Source: JBCCMQ01 sp039026235 (GTDB lineage Bacteria; Pseudomonadota; Alphaproteobacteria; Rhodobacterales; Rhodobacteraceae). Taken from it: a stretch of 64,000 bases of DNA. Below, in pieces: positions 51,745 to 60,501 of the stretch (position 1 is its first letter; each line of letters opens with the position of its first letter). The stretch covers positions 1-64,000 of the forward strand of contig JBCCMQ010000012.1 in NCBI GenBank assembly GCA_039026235.1, in the 5' to 3' direction. Under the pieces are notes generated by a model. It saw only the letters and a list, made by a program, of their open reading frames with translations, made no database searches and was not told the origin of the DNA. A program made the translations under genes and the position numbers.

Positions 51745-52470
51745 TCAGTTTCGCTGTTCATTGTAGAGCGAAAGATCGGCGCCATGATCGACCTCACCCC
51801 AATCTCCTTCGTAGGCGATGGCTTCGATGGAAATTCTTCCACGCTGGATCAGTCGTTGCAATGCGCCTGTCATATGCATCTTGTCCCGGGTTTCTTCAGG
51901 AAGGCTGTTGCGCATCGCCGTCATCTCTGCCCAAGCTTCTGGTGTAAAACGCAGCAGACCCATGTACTGCCCTTGAACTTCAGCTGTCGTCTTTGGCTTT
52001 TGTCCGATTTCCGTAAGCTGACCCGACGTTGACAACCGAAACGTCTCTGCGTCCAGCAATGGATCACCAAAACGATCTTGCCAAAGCCTTAGCCAGTTGG
52101 GATCGAAGGTCACCGCGAGTGAAGCCTCGGTGTTCATCAGTGCCTTTACCGCACTTGTGTCAAAGAAGATGTCCGAATAGCTGACGATACAGGGCCCACG
52201 TTCAAGCCAGTCCGAGGCCATCTCCAAGGACGAGACCATATTTGTGTCTGCCCATCGGGCATTATGAAATGTCCGTTCTGCGCGCCCTTCCAGCATCTCG
52301 CTCCGGTATCCGGTGACGATCGCTACCTCTTCAATACCCGCAGCGCGAAGCGCCTCCGATTGCCGCGACAAGAGGCTTTTGCCTCGAAGTTCCAGAAGAC
52401 ACTTGGGCCGATCGTCGGTCAGTGCTTCCATCCGACTGCCACGCCCCGCTGCAAGAATGATCGCTCTCAT
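51745..52470 (-). CDS. Nucleotidyltransferase, probable CTP:phosphoglutamine cytidylyltransferase (Cj1416-like)
   Basis: A 241-residue sugar-phosphate-nucleotidyltransferase fold protein. The nucleotide-binding loop is MRAIILAAGRGSRMEALTDD, followed by RPKCLLELRGKSLL, and the metal aspartate is in VSYSDIFFD; the C-terminal GDWGEVDHGADL closes the site. Sequences like this are often called phosphocholine cytidylyltransferases. In Campylobacter, Cj1416 instead couples CTP with L-glutamine phosphate to give CDP-L-glutamine. The call is driven by neighbours: it overlaps the amidohydrolase gene (ATGA) and is the last gene of an operon with glutamine-kinase and CDP-phosphoramidate-kinase homologs. 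Confidence 0.82.
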   Translation of the reverse strand: MRAIILAAGRGSRMEALTDDRPKCLLELRGKSLLSRQSEALRAAGIEEVAIVTGYRSEMLEGRAERTFHNARWADTNMVSSLEMASDWLERGPCIVSYSDIFFDTSAVKALMNTEASLAVTFDPNWLRLWQDRFGDPLLDAETFRLSTSGQLTEIGQKPKTTAEVQGQYMGLLRFTPEAWAEMTAMRNSLPEETRDKMHMTGALQRLIQRGRISIEAIAYEGDWGEVDHGADLSLYNEQRN

Positions 52471-53075
52471 GTCAGCCCGAACACCTTTCTCATGCGCATC
52501 ACGTCAGAACTGTCCGCCAATGCCTCGCGTTCCGGGTGCCACATCCAGCATTCCCAGGGAAGGACTTGATGACCCAGTGCTTCGATAGAGCCATCATCGG
52601 CCCGCGCAAGCACTTCATAACCATTTGGGCAGGCTTCTAGCCCTATGGCATGATAGCTGTTGACCTCACGGGTGATTTCACCGGCAATCCTGTGGCGGGT
52701 CGCCACGTGACCGGACACCGGGACCAGCGACGCACCAGCACGTTGCGCCATAAGCTGCATGCCGCGGCAGACGCCCAGCACCGGTCTGGTGCCCGTTTGG
52801 GCCCAGTCGAGAAGCCCCCTTTCGGTTTCGTCGCGGTGAAGATGAACGCCCGGATCTTCGCCCCCGGAAAGGATGAGGCCGGTGACACCCAAGGCCTCAC
52901 AATAGGAAGCGGCGCCGGCAGCACCGATGTTCGGCAAGTAAAGCCAGGTCGCATCCGGGATCGTCGCATGCAGATAGACGGGCCAGTCAGAAGCGAGGGC
53001 GTCACGGGTCTCTTTGTAACCGGTCGCCTCGGCAACGCGCATTGTCACGCCGATGCGTGGCGCAGTTTCAGCCAT
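52467..53075 (-). CDS. Class I glutamine amidotransferase-like hydrolase, probable gamma-glutamyl-CDP-amidate hydrolase (Cj1417-like)
   Basis: A 202-residue protein of the gamma-glutamyl hydrolase/GATase class I fold. The catalytic triad is visible: C103 in RPVLGVCRGMQLMAQ, and H180 and E182 in WMWHPERE. LILSGGEDPGVHLHRDETE is the usual GGxD loop. Campylobacter Cj1417 has the same size and cleaves CDP-L-glutamine to glutamate and cytidine diphosphoramidate. The gene overlaps the glutamine kinase start-to-stop by eight bases and the cytidylyltransferase by four. Alternative: a generic gamma-glutamyl-GABA hydrolase, less likely given the operon. Confidence 0.85.
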   Translation of the reverse strand: MAETAPRIGVTMRVAEATGYKETRDALASDWPVYLHATIPDATWLYLPNIGAAGAASYCEALGVTGLILSGGEDPGVHLHRDETERGLLDWAQTGTRPVLGVCRGMQLMAQRAGASLVPVSGHVATRHRIAGEITREVNSYHAIGLEACPNGYEVLARADDGSIEALGHQVLPWECWMWHPEREALADSSDVMRMRKVFGLT

Positions 53076-55461
53076 GAACCGGCCTCAGGATCTGCTGCTT
53101 GCAATCCAACTCAATAACCTGAGAGCGGCTTATCCGGTCGAAGATCTGGTCACCGCACCCAATTGCCGCCGGCAGACCAAGCTCGGCACATCTTACCGCC
53201 ATGTGGGAATTGGCCCCACCAAAGCGGGTCAGAAGCGCGAGAGGCGACTTTGTGAAGACCCAATCAAATCCCGGATCCGCGTTCTCGATGCATACAACGC
53301 AGCCTTCAAGAGACGTGGTTGATTTCGTGCTTTCATCAAGCGTCACGACCGGGCCTGTCACAGCACCCAAACCGATGAAATTCGGTACGCTGCGGTTCAT
53401 TGTGGCAACGTAGATATCGCGTGGGTGCATGATGATGTGGGCAAACTTCAGCGTTTCGTTTGCCTTCAGGTCGCGAATGTTGCGGTGCGCCAGATCAAGG
53501 AAGTGCCGATCAAGATCGTCAAGGACAGGGTTCAAGAGGACCTGCGCGATAGACGGCCATTCAAGATAAGACAGGTCCTCTCTTGAAAGGCCGACCGCAA
53601 ACCCCCAACGCTGAACATGCAGAAGGGCGTCGGAAAGGGCCTTGGTGAATTCAAACTTGACGTTCTCGCGTGCGGCAATTGCGTCGGAGCAGTATACAAG
53701 AAATGCCTGCGTGCTCGTTGCGCCAAGATTGGCTTCGCCGAGCAGCATCGACAACGCCCGGTCTTCTGCAGCGGTCAATCGGAACGGCTCGGGTGTCTGT
53801 GCCGGAGCTGTATCCAACTTATCCTGAAAGAGCTCGTCCCGTTCATCATAGCGCAGCGACGTAATTTCATAAGTTCCCGGGCGAAGATGTCCGTAGCGTG
53901 AAAAGAACTCTTCACGGGTCATTCGCAATTCACCGACATCCGCAAAGTCGCGCAACATCCTGCCGCTGATTGTCTCGATTGAACGCTTGAGTTCTGCCAG
54001 CCGTTCGGCATCGAGCGCACCGCGGTCGACGGCTGAACGAAGCAAAGCCTCTGCAATAAACCCGTGACGTGCCGATATGGCGAACGGCAGAGTTCCGTTT
54101 TCACGACAAAGCTTAATCAGGCTGCCAGCGCGCGCCAGATTGGCGTAGCCGTCTTCGACGGGCACTTCGGGAAGCCTCGTGCGGGCCAGTTGCGCGGACC
54201 GGGCAATCGAGGTGCGAAGCGTGTTCGCCACACCGTCTTCCAGCGCCCTTCGCGTCAGGTGAGACAGAGCTGACGCGTAGTCAGCCATCTCAGTTTCTGA
54301 CAACAGGTCCGGATACCGCTTTTGAAAATTGTCTTGGAAGGTGAAATCCATAATGGTCGGAACGATGTCGAATTCGACCTTGTCGTGCAGTTCGGGAAAC
54401 TCTTCGAGCCGGTCGAGCCAGGAATTCACAAGCCTCTCACCAACCGCATCAGGGATTTCTGCCGGCAAGAAAGAATTGAAGCTGTTGCGCACGTCGATGT
54501 AGGGGTGATGGCCAATCGTGACCATAAGTTCCGTGCCGCTGAGGTCACGGTATCCCATTGCCGCCCGAGCCGTTGCCCAAACGCCGTCCGTGATCAAAGT
54601 GCTGTAAAGCGATCGTGCTAGCGGTCTTGGTGTCGTTCCAATGATTTCCGCCGGGTTCCAGTCTGGCATGATCGCCAGGATGCTTCGCCGCCCGAGGATA
54701 CCATCCCGCGGCTTCATCCGGCCTTCCAGGAACGCTTCAACATGGGTGAGATGGCGCTGAACCCGGCGGTCTGTCACCGGATGCCAAGTACGCGCCAGGA
54801 CGATCCTGCGGACCTGAAACAGATGCATCTCGCCCGAAAGGTCCAAGCCAAATTCGATGTCGATGGCCGCGCAGCCTGTGACCTGCTCAAGCTCGCGCGC
54901 AAGCCCAAGCATGCGCCTGATCCTTTCGGACTGTACGAAGCCGTCGTCGGCAGAACGATGCACATAAAGGCTTTTGTGCTGCCCTTTGCCGCTGGTCACT
55001 ACGTCGGTGCGGCCCGATTCATCATCGTAGTCAATGCAGTAATAGGGCGCGCCACGGGCCACGTCGTAGGTCATGATGACGCCGCTGACGGACACATCTT
55101 CGACCATTTTCTGAACGAGAACCTGGTCGCGCGGATTGCCCGACATCGATGACGCCACATGGTCTATCGCCTCGGATATCGCCAGACGGTCGTCTCCCGC
55201 AACCGAAAGGACACTGTCGAACTGACCGGCCATTGAGCTATCCTCGGCGTCTTCAGCCAACGCACTGGATCGCACCACCAGCTTAAAAGCGCCGAATTCA
55301 GCACATATCATATCCACGATCTCGTCGCGACCTGCTTCCCAGTCGGCGACCGGGAAAAAACTGATGTTTGGAACGATGGCTTTCTGAACCAACGGTCGCA
55401 AGACGGCCAGCGTTTCCGCCTTGGTCCCAAAGGTGAAATCGGTGTTAGGGGGCAAATCCAT
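53068..55461 (-). CDS. PEP-synthase-like kinase, probable L-glutamine kinase (Cj1418-like)
   Basis: About 797 residues from the ATG at 55461. The N-terminal ATP-grasp part shows KLVVRSSALAEDAEDSSMAG and the later DIEFGLDLSGEMHLFQVRRI. The C-terminal swivelling phosphohistidine domain is TRFGGANSHMAVRCAELGLP, with H753 as the phosphorylated residue. The middle region does not resemble the PEP/pyruvate barrel of PpsA or PpdK. This arrangement and size match Cj1418, which phosphorylates the amide nitrogen of L-glutamine using ATP, releasing AMP and phosphate. It is the committed step to phosphoramidates. It overlaps both neighbours. Rifampin phosphotransferases share the fold but not this operon. 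Confidence 0.85.
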   Translation of the reverse strand: MDLPPNTDFTFGTKAETLAVLRPLVQKAIVPNISFFPVADWEAGRDEIVDMICAEFGAFKLVVRSSALAEDAEDSSMAGQFDSVLSVAGDDRLAISEAIDHVASSMSGNPRDQVLVQKMVEDVSVSGVIMTYDVARGAPYYCIDYDDESGRTDVVTSGKGQHKSLYVHRSADDGFVQSERIRRMLGLARELEQVTGCAAIDIEFGLDLSGEMHLFQVRRIVLARTWHPVTDRRVQRHLTHVEAFLEGRMKPRDGILGRRSILAIMPDWNPAEIIGTTPRPLARSLYSTLITDGVWATARAAMGYRDLSGTELMVTIGHHPYIDVRNSFNSFLPAEIPDAVGERLVNSWLDRLEEFPELHDKVEFDIVPTIMDFTFQDNFQKRYPDLLSETEMADYASALSHLTRRALEDGVANTLRTSIARSAQLARTRLPEVPVEDGYANLARAGSLIKLCRENGTLPFAISARHGFIAEALLRSAVDRGALDAERLAELKRSIETISGRMLRDFADVGELRMTREEFFSRYGHLRPGTYEITSLRYDERDELFQDKLDTAPAQTPEPFRLTAAEDRALSMLLGEANLGATSTQAFLVYCSDAIAARENVKFEFTKALSDALLHVQRWGFAVGLSREDLSYLEWPSIAQVLLNPVLDDLDRHFLDLAHRNIRDLKANETLKFAHIIMHPRDIYVATMNRSVPNFIGLGAVTGPVVTLDESTKSTTSLEGCVVCIENADPGFDWVFTKSPLALLTRFGGANSHMAVRCAELGLPAAIGCGDQIFDRISRSQVIELDCKQQILRPVHG

Positions 55462-56761
55462 GGGGTCCAAGCGACAGCAACGCGATGTGTTTAAGAACCG
55501 GGTGAATGACGTAGTATGTGCATCCGTCCTCGGCGCCTTGCGGCATTGGGTTTACGGTTTCATACGACAGAAGAACCCGACACAAAAGGTCCGCCCGTAT
55601 GGCCGTATCATAGACGTGGTCAAGGTCCGTGCCGGCTGGTGGCGCAGGGTAGTTTTGGCGTGCCACTATTGCGCCAGTATCGATACCCGGATCCAGAAAC
55701 ATCGCTGAAACGCCAGGCAAGTCCCCATTCAACAGAGCATAGTACAGTGTGGTGCTGCCACGGTACGTCGGCACCCATCCCGAATGCATATGCAGAAACC
55801 GAGGTCCGGCGGACAGTGTCTCGGCAGACACGATTTCACCACCAAAACCCGAATAAACAAGGACATCTGCCTGGCTCCGGCCGAGCGTTTCCCTTACGTC
55901 AGGGGCGTTCGCTGTTTTGGCACCCGTTCGTGTCAAGGGAATGCCGTGCTGCCGGCATGCGTCAGCTATGGATACGTTAAGCGGTGGCAGCCAGACATTC
56001 TTCCAATCGGCGGGCGCATGCGACGCCGCTGGCTCAGCCGGGCGATCTTCACCCAGCAGGACGATCTCTGACGGCACCAAACCTGCCTTTAGTAGGGCCT
56101 GTAAGTACGCGCGTGACCTTGCAGAGTCACACGCCAGCAAGGCAAAATCCGGAACCCGACCGTACCTTTCGGGCAAGGGCGGCGGACCAATCTCAGAGGC
56201 ATTACCGCCAACTCGGGAACGCAAACACTCTACGAGCTCTGCTTCATCACTCAGGAGTTTTTCCAGTCGGGCTCGCTGATCGGTCGTAAGTCGTGACACA
56301 AGACTTGTGAGCGTATCGCAAATTTTCAGAAGCCCATTCAGATACGTTAGACGGCCAGACCGTTCATAGGCAGCCGAGAATAGCTCTGCGAGCGACAAGT
56401 AAAGGTTGAGCGAGCCGTAAGCATCGCGATCTTGTGCGCGCCAGTCGCTGCCATATGCGTCATGAACCCGTTTGGTGACTTCGAAGCGCTGGAGCAACCG
56501 ATCAAGGCGGAAGAAGTCGCATTGCTTGCTGTTACTTGTATCAAACGAGGCCCTTATTTCTTTGATAAGCTGCCCCGTGGGGCTGTCGCCTTCCACATAC
56601 TGAGAACGTGTGTCACCGCCTGAGCCAGCAAGTCGCGCACGCCGCCGCTGCGCTTGCCATGCATCGATAAATGGTGCGCCGTAATACTTCGAGTAGAAGT
56701 ATGTGTTTCGCTCAACGAGCAGGTCTCCGTCCGCGTAGGGATATTCCACTTGATCTGTCAC
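55445..56761 (-). CDS. Formyltransferase-fold protein with altered catalytic motif
   Basis: A 438-residue protein. Residues 1-195 are mostly helical and unrecognised. The C-terminal part is a formyl-transferase fold (PurN/Fmt/ArnA type): VPDFALLACDSARSRAYLQA, then LVYSGFGGEIVS, the catalytic loop RFLHMHSGWVPTYRGSTTLY, and FLDPGIDTGAIV. In known enzymes the triad is Asn-His-Asp (NxH...D); here Asn is replaced by H324, while H326 and D361 remain. It may formylate an amine of the phosphoramidate product or its acceptor, or may use the fold otherwise. It overlaps the kinase gene before it (ATGA) and the glutamine-kinase gene after it. Confidence 0.78.
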   Translation of the reverse strand: MTDQVEYPYADGDLLVERNTYFYSKYYGAPFIDAWQAQRRRARLAGSGGDTRSQYVEGDSPTGQLIKEIRASFDTSNSKQCDFFRLDRLLQRFEVTKRVHDAYGSDWRAQDRDAYGSLNLYLSLAELFSAAYERSGRLTYLNGLLKICDTLTSLVSRLTTDQRARLEKLLSDEAELVECLRSRVGGNASEIGPPPLPERYGRVPDFALLACDSARSRAYLQALLKAGLVPSEIVLLGEDRPAEPAASHAPADWKNVWLPPLNVSIADACRQHGIPLTRTGAKTANAPDVRETLGRSQADVLVYSGFGGEIVSAETLSAGPRFLHMHSGWVPTYRGSTTLYYALLNGDLPGVSAMFLDPGIDTGAIVARQNYPAPPAGTDLDHVYDTAIRADLLCRVLLSYETVNPMPQGAEDGCTYYVIHPVLKHIALLSLGPHGFAP

Positions 56762-57276
56762 CTTGGCATCGCAGTTTCCAGCACCATTTCTGCCAAAGCG
56801 GCGATATCCGGTTCATCGCCGGAACTGTCAACGACAAGGTCCGATCCTTCCGGACGCTTGAAAGCGATATCAATACCCACAACGTTGCGCTCTTCTCCGC
56901 GTTCAGCGGCCGCGTAAAGGCCCTTCACGTCGCGCCTTTTCAAGGAATCCATTGGAGCATCCATAAACACCTCGAAGTACTCAGAGAAACGTGTTCTGTT
57001 TTCTGCTCTCATCTCTGGAAAAATCGACAGAATACAACAAACGACGTTGATGCCCTGCCGATCCAGAAGCTCACACAAGGCCGTCATACGTTCCGCATTC
57101 TGGCGTCGGCCGGACTTGGAAAAGGCCTGTTCACCCCGGTCGTGCTTGAAGACGTCGCGCACCTCGTCACCGTCCAGAAAGACCGTGTTCTGTGCAAACG
57201 CTCTCCATCGCTGCGCGACCTCCCGCCCCAGCGTCGTCTTGCCGGAACCTGAAAGACCGATGAACCAGATGACCAT
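56758..57276 (-). CDS. CysC-fold kinase, probable CDP-phosphoramidate 3'-kinase (Cj1415-like)
   Basis: 172 residues from an ATG preceded by AAAGGGAGAGC. The P-loop is GLSGSGKTT (7-15), followed by VFLDGDEVRDVF, where adenylylsulfate kinases normally have DGDNVR. The lid region SKSGRRQNAERM and the NVVCCILSIFPEMRAENR segment match the family. Residues typical of sulfate assimilation clusters are irrelevant here because no cysD/cysN genes are present. In Campylobacter, Cj1415 was annotated as APS kinase but phosphorylates cytidine diphosphoramidate at the 3' position. The operon strongly favours that role. It lies 33 bases after the sulfotransferase-like gene. Confidence 0.84.
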   Translation of the reverse strand: MVIWFIGLSGSGKTTLGREVAQRWRAFAQNTVFLDGDEVRDVFKHDRGEQAFSKSGRRQNAERMTALCELLDRQGINVVCCILSIFPEMRAENRTRFSEYFEVFMDAPMDSLKRRDVKGLYAAAERGEERNVVGIDIAFKRPEGSDLVVDSSGDEPDIAALAEMVLETAMPR

Positions 57277-57309
57277 TTGCTCTCCCTTTTGCGCCGGATC
57301 GACACCGGA

Positions 57310-58569
57310 TCAGGCGTCAAAGACGCTTTTCACTTCTTTTCGTGCAAGCATATCCTCGTATTCACGCATGTCGGTCGCAATCCCGTCTCGATAGATTTTC
57401 CGGGCCGCATCGGGCACGGTCCGCAAATTGATCTCTTCCTTGTATCGCCTGCGGAAAAAAACGTAATTCGCCCGAAAGATCGGTGCAAAAACCTCGGCAA
57501 AGCGCTCCAGAAAGACCGGGTCCATGACATATTTTCGGGCCCCGTCTGAAAGCAAATCCAGTTGGTCGCGCCACAGGCCGAAACTGATTGGTTGTCCCAA
57601 GTCCGCGGACACTTCGGGCAGTTGGTGTGTGCAGTCGACCCCGCTTGGTATAAACGTTCCCCAGTCCTTGCAGTGCTCGATAACATCAGTGATTTCGAAG
57701 CGAAAACGGACCGACGCTTCGCCTTGGGATTTGTATCTTTTTCGGGCAGCGCGCTGCGGTAACAGAATGTCCTTCCAACCCCGTTTGTAAGACCCGCTTC
57801 CGCCGTCGGCGGGCACATTCAGGGTGATCGGATTATAGATCATCAGCCGATTGCTGAGGCTGTTAAGCTTGACTGACGAAAGCGGATGATCGTGCAGTGG
57901 CGTGCCCGCCTTGTCACCTATGGCCCGAATTGTCGCGTCGGGTTCCTTCACGAAAAGTTCGTACGGAACGATGTAAAGCCTGTCGAACACCTGCGAGAAA
58001 AGCCGCCAAATACTGGCGAAGCGACCAGTTCTTTCCCATACGCCTTCTGTGAGGCCCTCTATGTCAGGTTTGATTTCATAATCCGGCGGCGGACCGCCAA
58101 TTGTGTCAGACTGGAGCGCATCAAGATCGCCCGAAGAATAGGCGTCGCGCCAGGAAATATGCCCGGCCTTGAAAGCCCAATTTCCCGCAAGATGGGCGAG
58201 ACGTCGGTTCAGTTGCGACAACAACAGCCCGTCGTAATCCCGTACGACCAAAAACGCGCTTTCGACCCCTAGCCGGGTACGCACATCCTTCAAGAAAGCA
58301 ACGTTTTGAGGATGGTCGAAGGGAGCGAGCATCAGCGGGCGAAACCCGTGGAAAACGATACCGACGGCGGCGCCGGCCGCCGCATCACGCTCAGCCGCAA
58401 GTCTTGTGGCAAGGCGCTTCATTGGTTCGTCCGACTGCTCTTGCAGGTAAGCTTTTGCCACCCGGTCAAAGTCGTGCCGTGGGAGCGAAAGCACGTTTCT
58501 TTGTGCAGAAAAATTTATCGCAAACGCTCGGCTGGCAGCCCGACCCGTATTGACGACAATGAAGGACAC
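57310..58569 (-). CDS. Sulfotransferase-fold protein, candidate phosphoramidate transferase
   Basis: A 419-residue protein from a GTG at 58569 with GAGG upstream. The start MSFIVVNTGRAASRAFAINF resembles the 5'-phosphosulfate loop of PAPS-dependent sulfotransferases. RLYIVPYELFVKEPDATIRA matches the later YExL...P...I pattern near the 3'-phosphate site. The rest is divergent, with many aromatic and charged residues. As first gene of the operon it is co-expressed with enzymes predicted to make 3'-phospho-CDP-phosphoramidate, a nucleotide with a 3'-phosphate like PAPS. A transfer role with that donor is inferred; ordinary sulfate transfer to a glycan is the alternative. Confidence 0.7.
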   Translation of the reverse strand: MSFIVVNTGRAASRAFAINFSAQRNVLSLPRHDFDRVAKAYLQEQSDEPMKRLATRLAAERDAAAGAAVGIVFHGFRPLMLAPFDHPQNVAFLKDVRTRLGVESAFLVVRDYDGLLLSQLNRRLAHLAGNWAFKAGHISWRDAYSSGDLDALQSDTIGGPPPDYEIKPDIEGLTEGVWERTGRFASIWRLFSQVFDRLYIVPYELFVKEPDATIRAIGDKAGTPLHDHPLSSVKLNSLSNRLMIYNPITLNVPADGGSGSYKRGWKDILLPQRAARKRYKSQGEASVRFRFEITDVIEHCKDWGTFIPSGVDCTHQLPEVSADLGQPISFGLWRDQLDLLSDGARKYVMDPVFLERFAEVFAPIFRANYVFFRRRYKEEINLRTVPDAARKIYRDGIATDMREYEDMLARKEVKSVFDA

Positions 58570-58861
58570 CTGTCTGCGCCTCAGCTTGTTTTATTTTGGT
58601 TTGCGTCCGTTCTAGACTGTCTCCGGGTCAGGGGCCAGTCAGATCTGGTTGCGGCCGCTGTGCCCCGACCATCATTTTCGCTCGCCCGCGCCCAGCATCA
58701 CTTTCCCGGGATACTTCCGTCGTGTTGAAAAAGCGTGCGAACCGGTTTTGCAGGGGCCGATTTCTGAAAGATGCGGCCAATGATCCCTCCACGGTGGGAA
58801 TTTCACCGACCAAGTCGCACGCTGCTCAACGCTGGCCGATATGACGTCAGTCAAAGATACG

Positions 58862-59602
58862 TCACGATGGCGACTTGGAAGGATTGGATTTCAACCGGCG
58901 CAGGCCGGCGAGTGCACCTCCGGCTGAGAGGAAAAGGGCCATTGCGGGCGGCAACGGCACAGGCGCGGGATTGGGCACATCCGTTCCGCGAGCGGTCGAG
59001 AACAATGCATTGTCCATGGCGAATAGATCTAAATTATCAGCCTCAACGTCATCGATTATGATTGAGAAGATCAAATGGGTGGCTTCGGCCCCCATTAAGT
59101 CGAGACCGATGAAGGATATCTCTGAATCGCCGAGACCCTCTGCAACGTAGTCTGCGATTAGGTCGTCGTTGCCATCAAAAAAACTGAGCTTGGTCCGCCT
59201 GTCGGTATCGGCAATGTCTCTAAAATCGGCGCCCCAAGACGTAACTGGCGCATTGAAGTCCACGCGCAAATCGAACTCTGGATTAACGAACGAACAAGCG
59301 AAATTTGTTCCGTCGATTTGCGTCAGGTCGAAGTTCAAACCGGTGCAAGCACCACCGGGAGCAATAAGGTTCCAGCCCCCAGGCGATATTGGAAAGACGC
59401 CGCCGCGCAACGTCATGTTGCCGACTGTCAGATCCTGATCTTCAAAAGAGCTGCCAGCCGGAACATCGTTGAAGTCCACCGATCCTTGCGGCGATGTTTG
59501 CGCGATAAATGCGCTGCGATCGACAAAGCTGGTGGCGGCCTGGGCGGCGCTTGATAGGAAAAGCGCAACTGCGATGGCGCTCGAAAAAGATTGGTACTGC
59601 AT
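58862..59602 (-). CDS. VPLPA-CTERM-type exported protein, copy A
   Basis: A 246-residue protein with a signal peptide (MQYQSFSSAIAVALFLSSAAQA), a beta-rich body, and a C-terminal sorting tail: proline-rich APVPLPPAMALFLSAGGALA, then GLRRLKSN. This is the tripartite motif-helix-basic tail of VPLPA/PEP-CTERM proteins handled by exosortases. The body shares TSFVDRSAFIAQTSPQ, DLTVGNMTL, NAPVTSWGA and MDNALFSTAR with the next copy. The family is secreted or anchored at the surface, often with exopolysaccharide. No exosortase gene is in the window. Confidence 0.88.
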   Translation of the reverse strand: MQYQSFSSAIAVALFLSSAAQAATSFVDRSAFIAQTSPQGSVDFNDVPAGSSFEDQDLTVGNMTLRGGVFPISPGGWNLIAPGGACTGLNFDLTQIDGTNFACSFVNPEFDLRVDFNAPVTSWGADFRDIADTDRRTKLSFFDGNDDLIADYVAEGLGDSEISFIGLDLMGAEATHLIFSIIIDDVEADNLDLFAMDNALFSTARGTDVPNPAPVPLPPAMALFLSAGGALAGLRRLKSNPSKSPS

Positions 59603-59673
59603 TTTTGAATACCCCTTGTTGATACATGTCCGAAGAGGACCGAAGCGCTTTCAAAGCGATTTCGGGCTAAGTT

Positions 59674-60405
59674 TCACAAATGTCTGCATGCTGAATATCC
59701 AGACGTTGGCTTGCGTCTGCGCAGGCCAGCAAAGGCTAAACCAGCCGTTGCAAGCAGGAACATTCCCGGCGGAACCGGCACTGGGCTCGGCGTGTCGCCG
59801 TCTCTGGCGGTAGAGAACAGGACATTGTCCATGCCAAAAATGTCGTGCTCTTGGTTCAACCCGCTGACGATATAGGAAAGGGTCAGTTTGGTCGCTTCTT
59901 GACCCGCAAAGTCCAAACCTATGAATGTGACCCCTAGTGGCGCATTGTTTTCAGCGATATAGCTGCCAATCACATTCGCATCGTCATCCGAGAAGGTGAG
60001 TTCGGTGCGTCGGCCGTTAGCGCCGATATTGCCAAAATTTGCACCCCAGGACGTGACCGGCGCATTGAAGTCGATATGCAGGTCGAGTTGCGGGGCGATA
60101 AATGAGCAAGCGTATTGCGAGCCATCCACATCGAACGCATCGAAACTCTGGGCGTCGCACTGCCCGCCGGGTGCAATGAGATTGAAGCCGAACACCCCGC
60201 CACCGATGTTGAATGTCATATTTCCGACTGTAAGGTCTTGCTGGCGATAGGAACTGCCAGCCGGAACGCCTTCGAAATTGATCGATGTTTGTGGCGAGGT
60301 TTGCGCGATAAAGTCGCTCCGATCGGTAAATACTGTCACGGCTTGTGCTGCATTTGACATTGTCAGCACGGTAAAAAACGCAACGTGGTAAGCTACTCGT
60401 TTCAT
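59674..60405 (-). CDS. VPLPA-CTERM-type exported protein, copy B
   Basis: 243 residues from the ATG at 60405 (MKRVAYHVAFFTVLTMSNAA signal). It is a clear paralog of the preceding copy: TDRSDFIAQTSPQTSINFEG, DLTVGNMTFN, LIAPGGQCDAQSF, NAPVTSWGANFGNIGANGRR and MDNVLFSTARDGD. The sorting tail PVPVPPGMFLLATAGLAFAG ends in RRRK followed by a short non-basic extension, longer than usual. The tandem arrangement indicates gene duplication. Function beyond surface localisation is unknown. Confidence 0.87.
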   Translation of the reverse strand: MKRVAYHVAFFTVLTMSNAAQAVTVFTDRSDFIAQTSPQTSINFEGVPAGSSYRQQDLTVGNMTFNIGGGVFGFNLIAPGGQCDAQSFDAFDVDGSQYACSFIAPQLDLHIDFNAPVTSWGANFGNIGANGRRTELTFSDDDANVIGSYIAENNAPLGVTFIGLDFAGQEATKLTLSYIVSGLNQEHDIFGMDNVLFSTARDGDTPSPVPVPPGMFLLATAGLAFAGLRRRKPTSGYSACRHL

Positions 60406-60501
60406 CACTAAGGGCCTTATGTGATTGCGCTTATGGAAAGACACGACGGCTGTATTCGCCTGATGTCACGCTGCGTTTCATTTGTATCAACGCAAGATAC
60501 T

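Noticed and set aside
53068..55461. PEP synthase or pyruvate phosphate dikinase
   Set aside because: The C-terminal PEP/pyruvate-binding barrel is absent: the phosphohistidine domain is at the C-terminus and the middle differs, as in Cj1418.
56758..57276. Genuine adenylylsulfate kinase (CysC) for sulfate assimilation
   Set aside because: No cysD/cysN or other assimilation genes are present, DGDN is replaced by DGDE, and the flanking genes match phosphoramidate synthesis. Not fully excluded.
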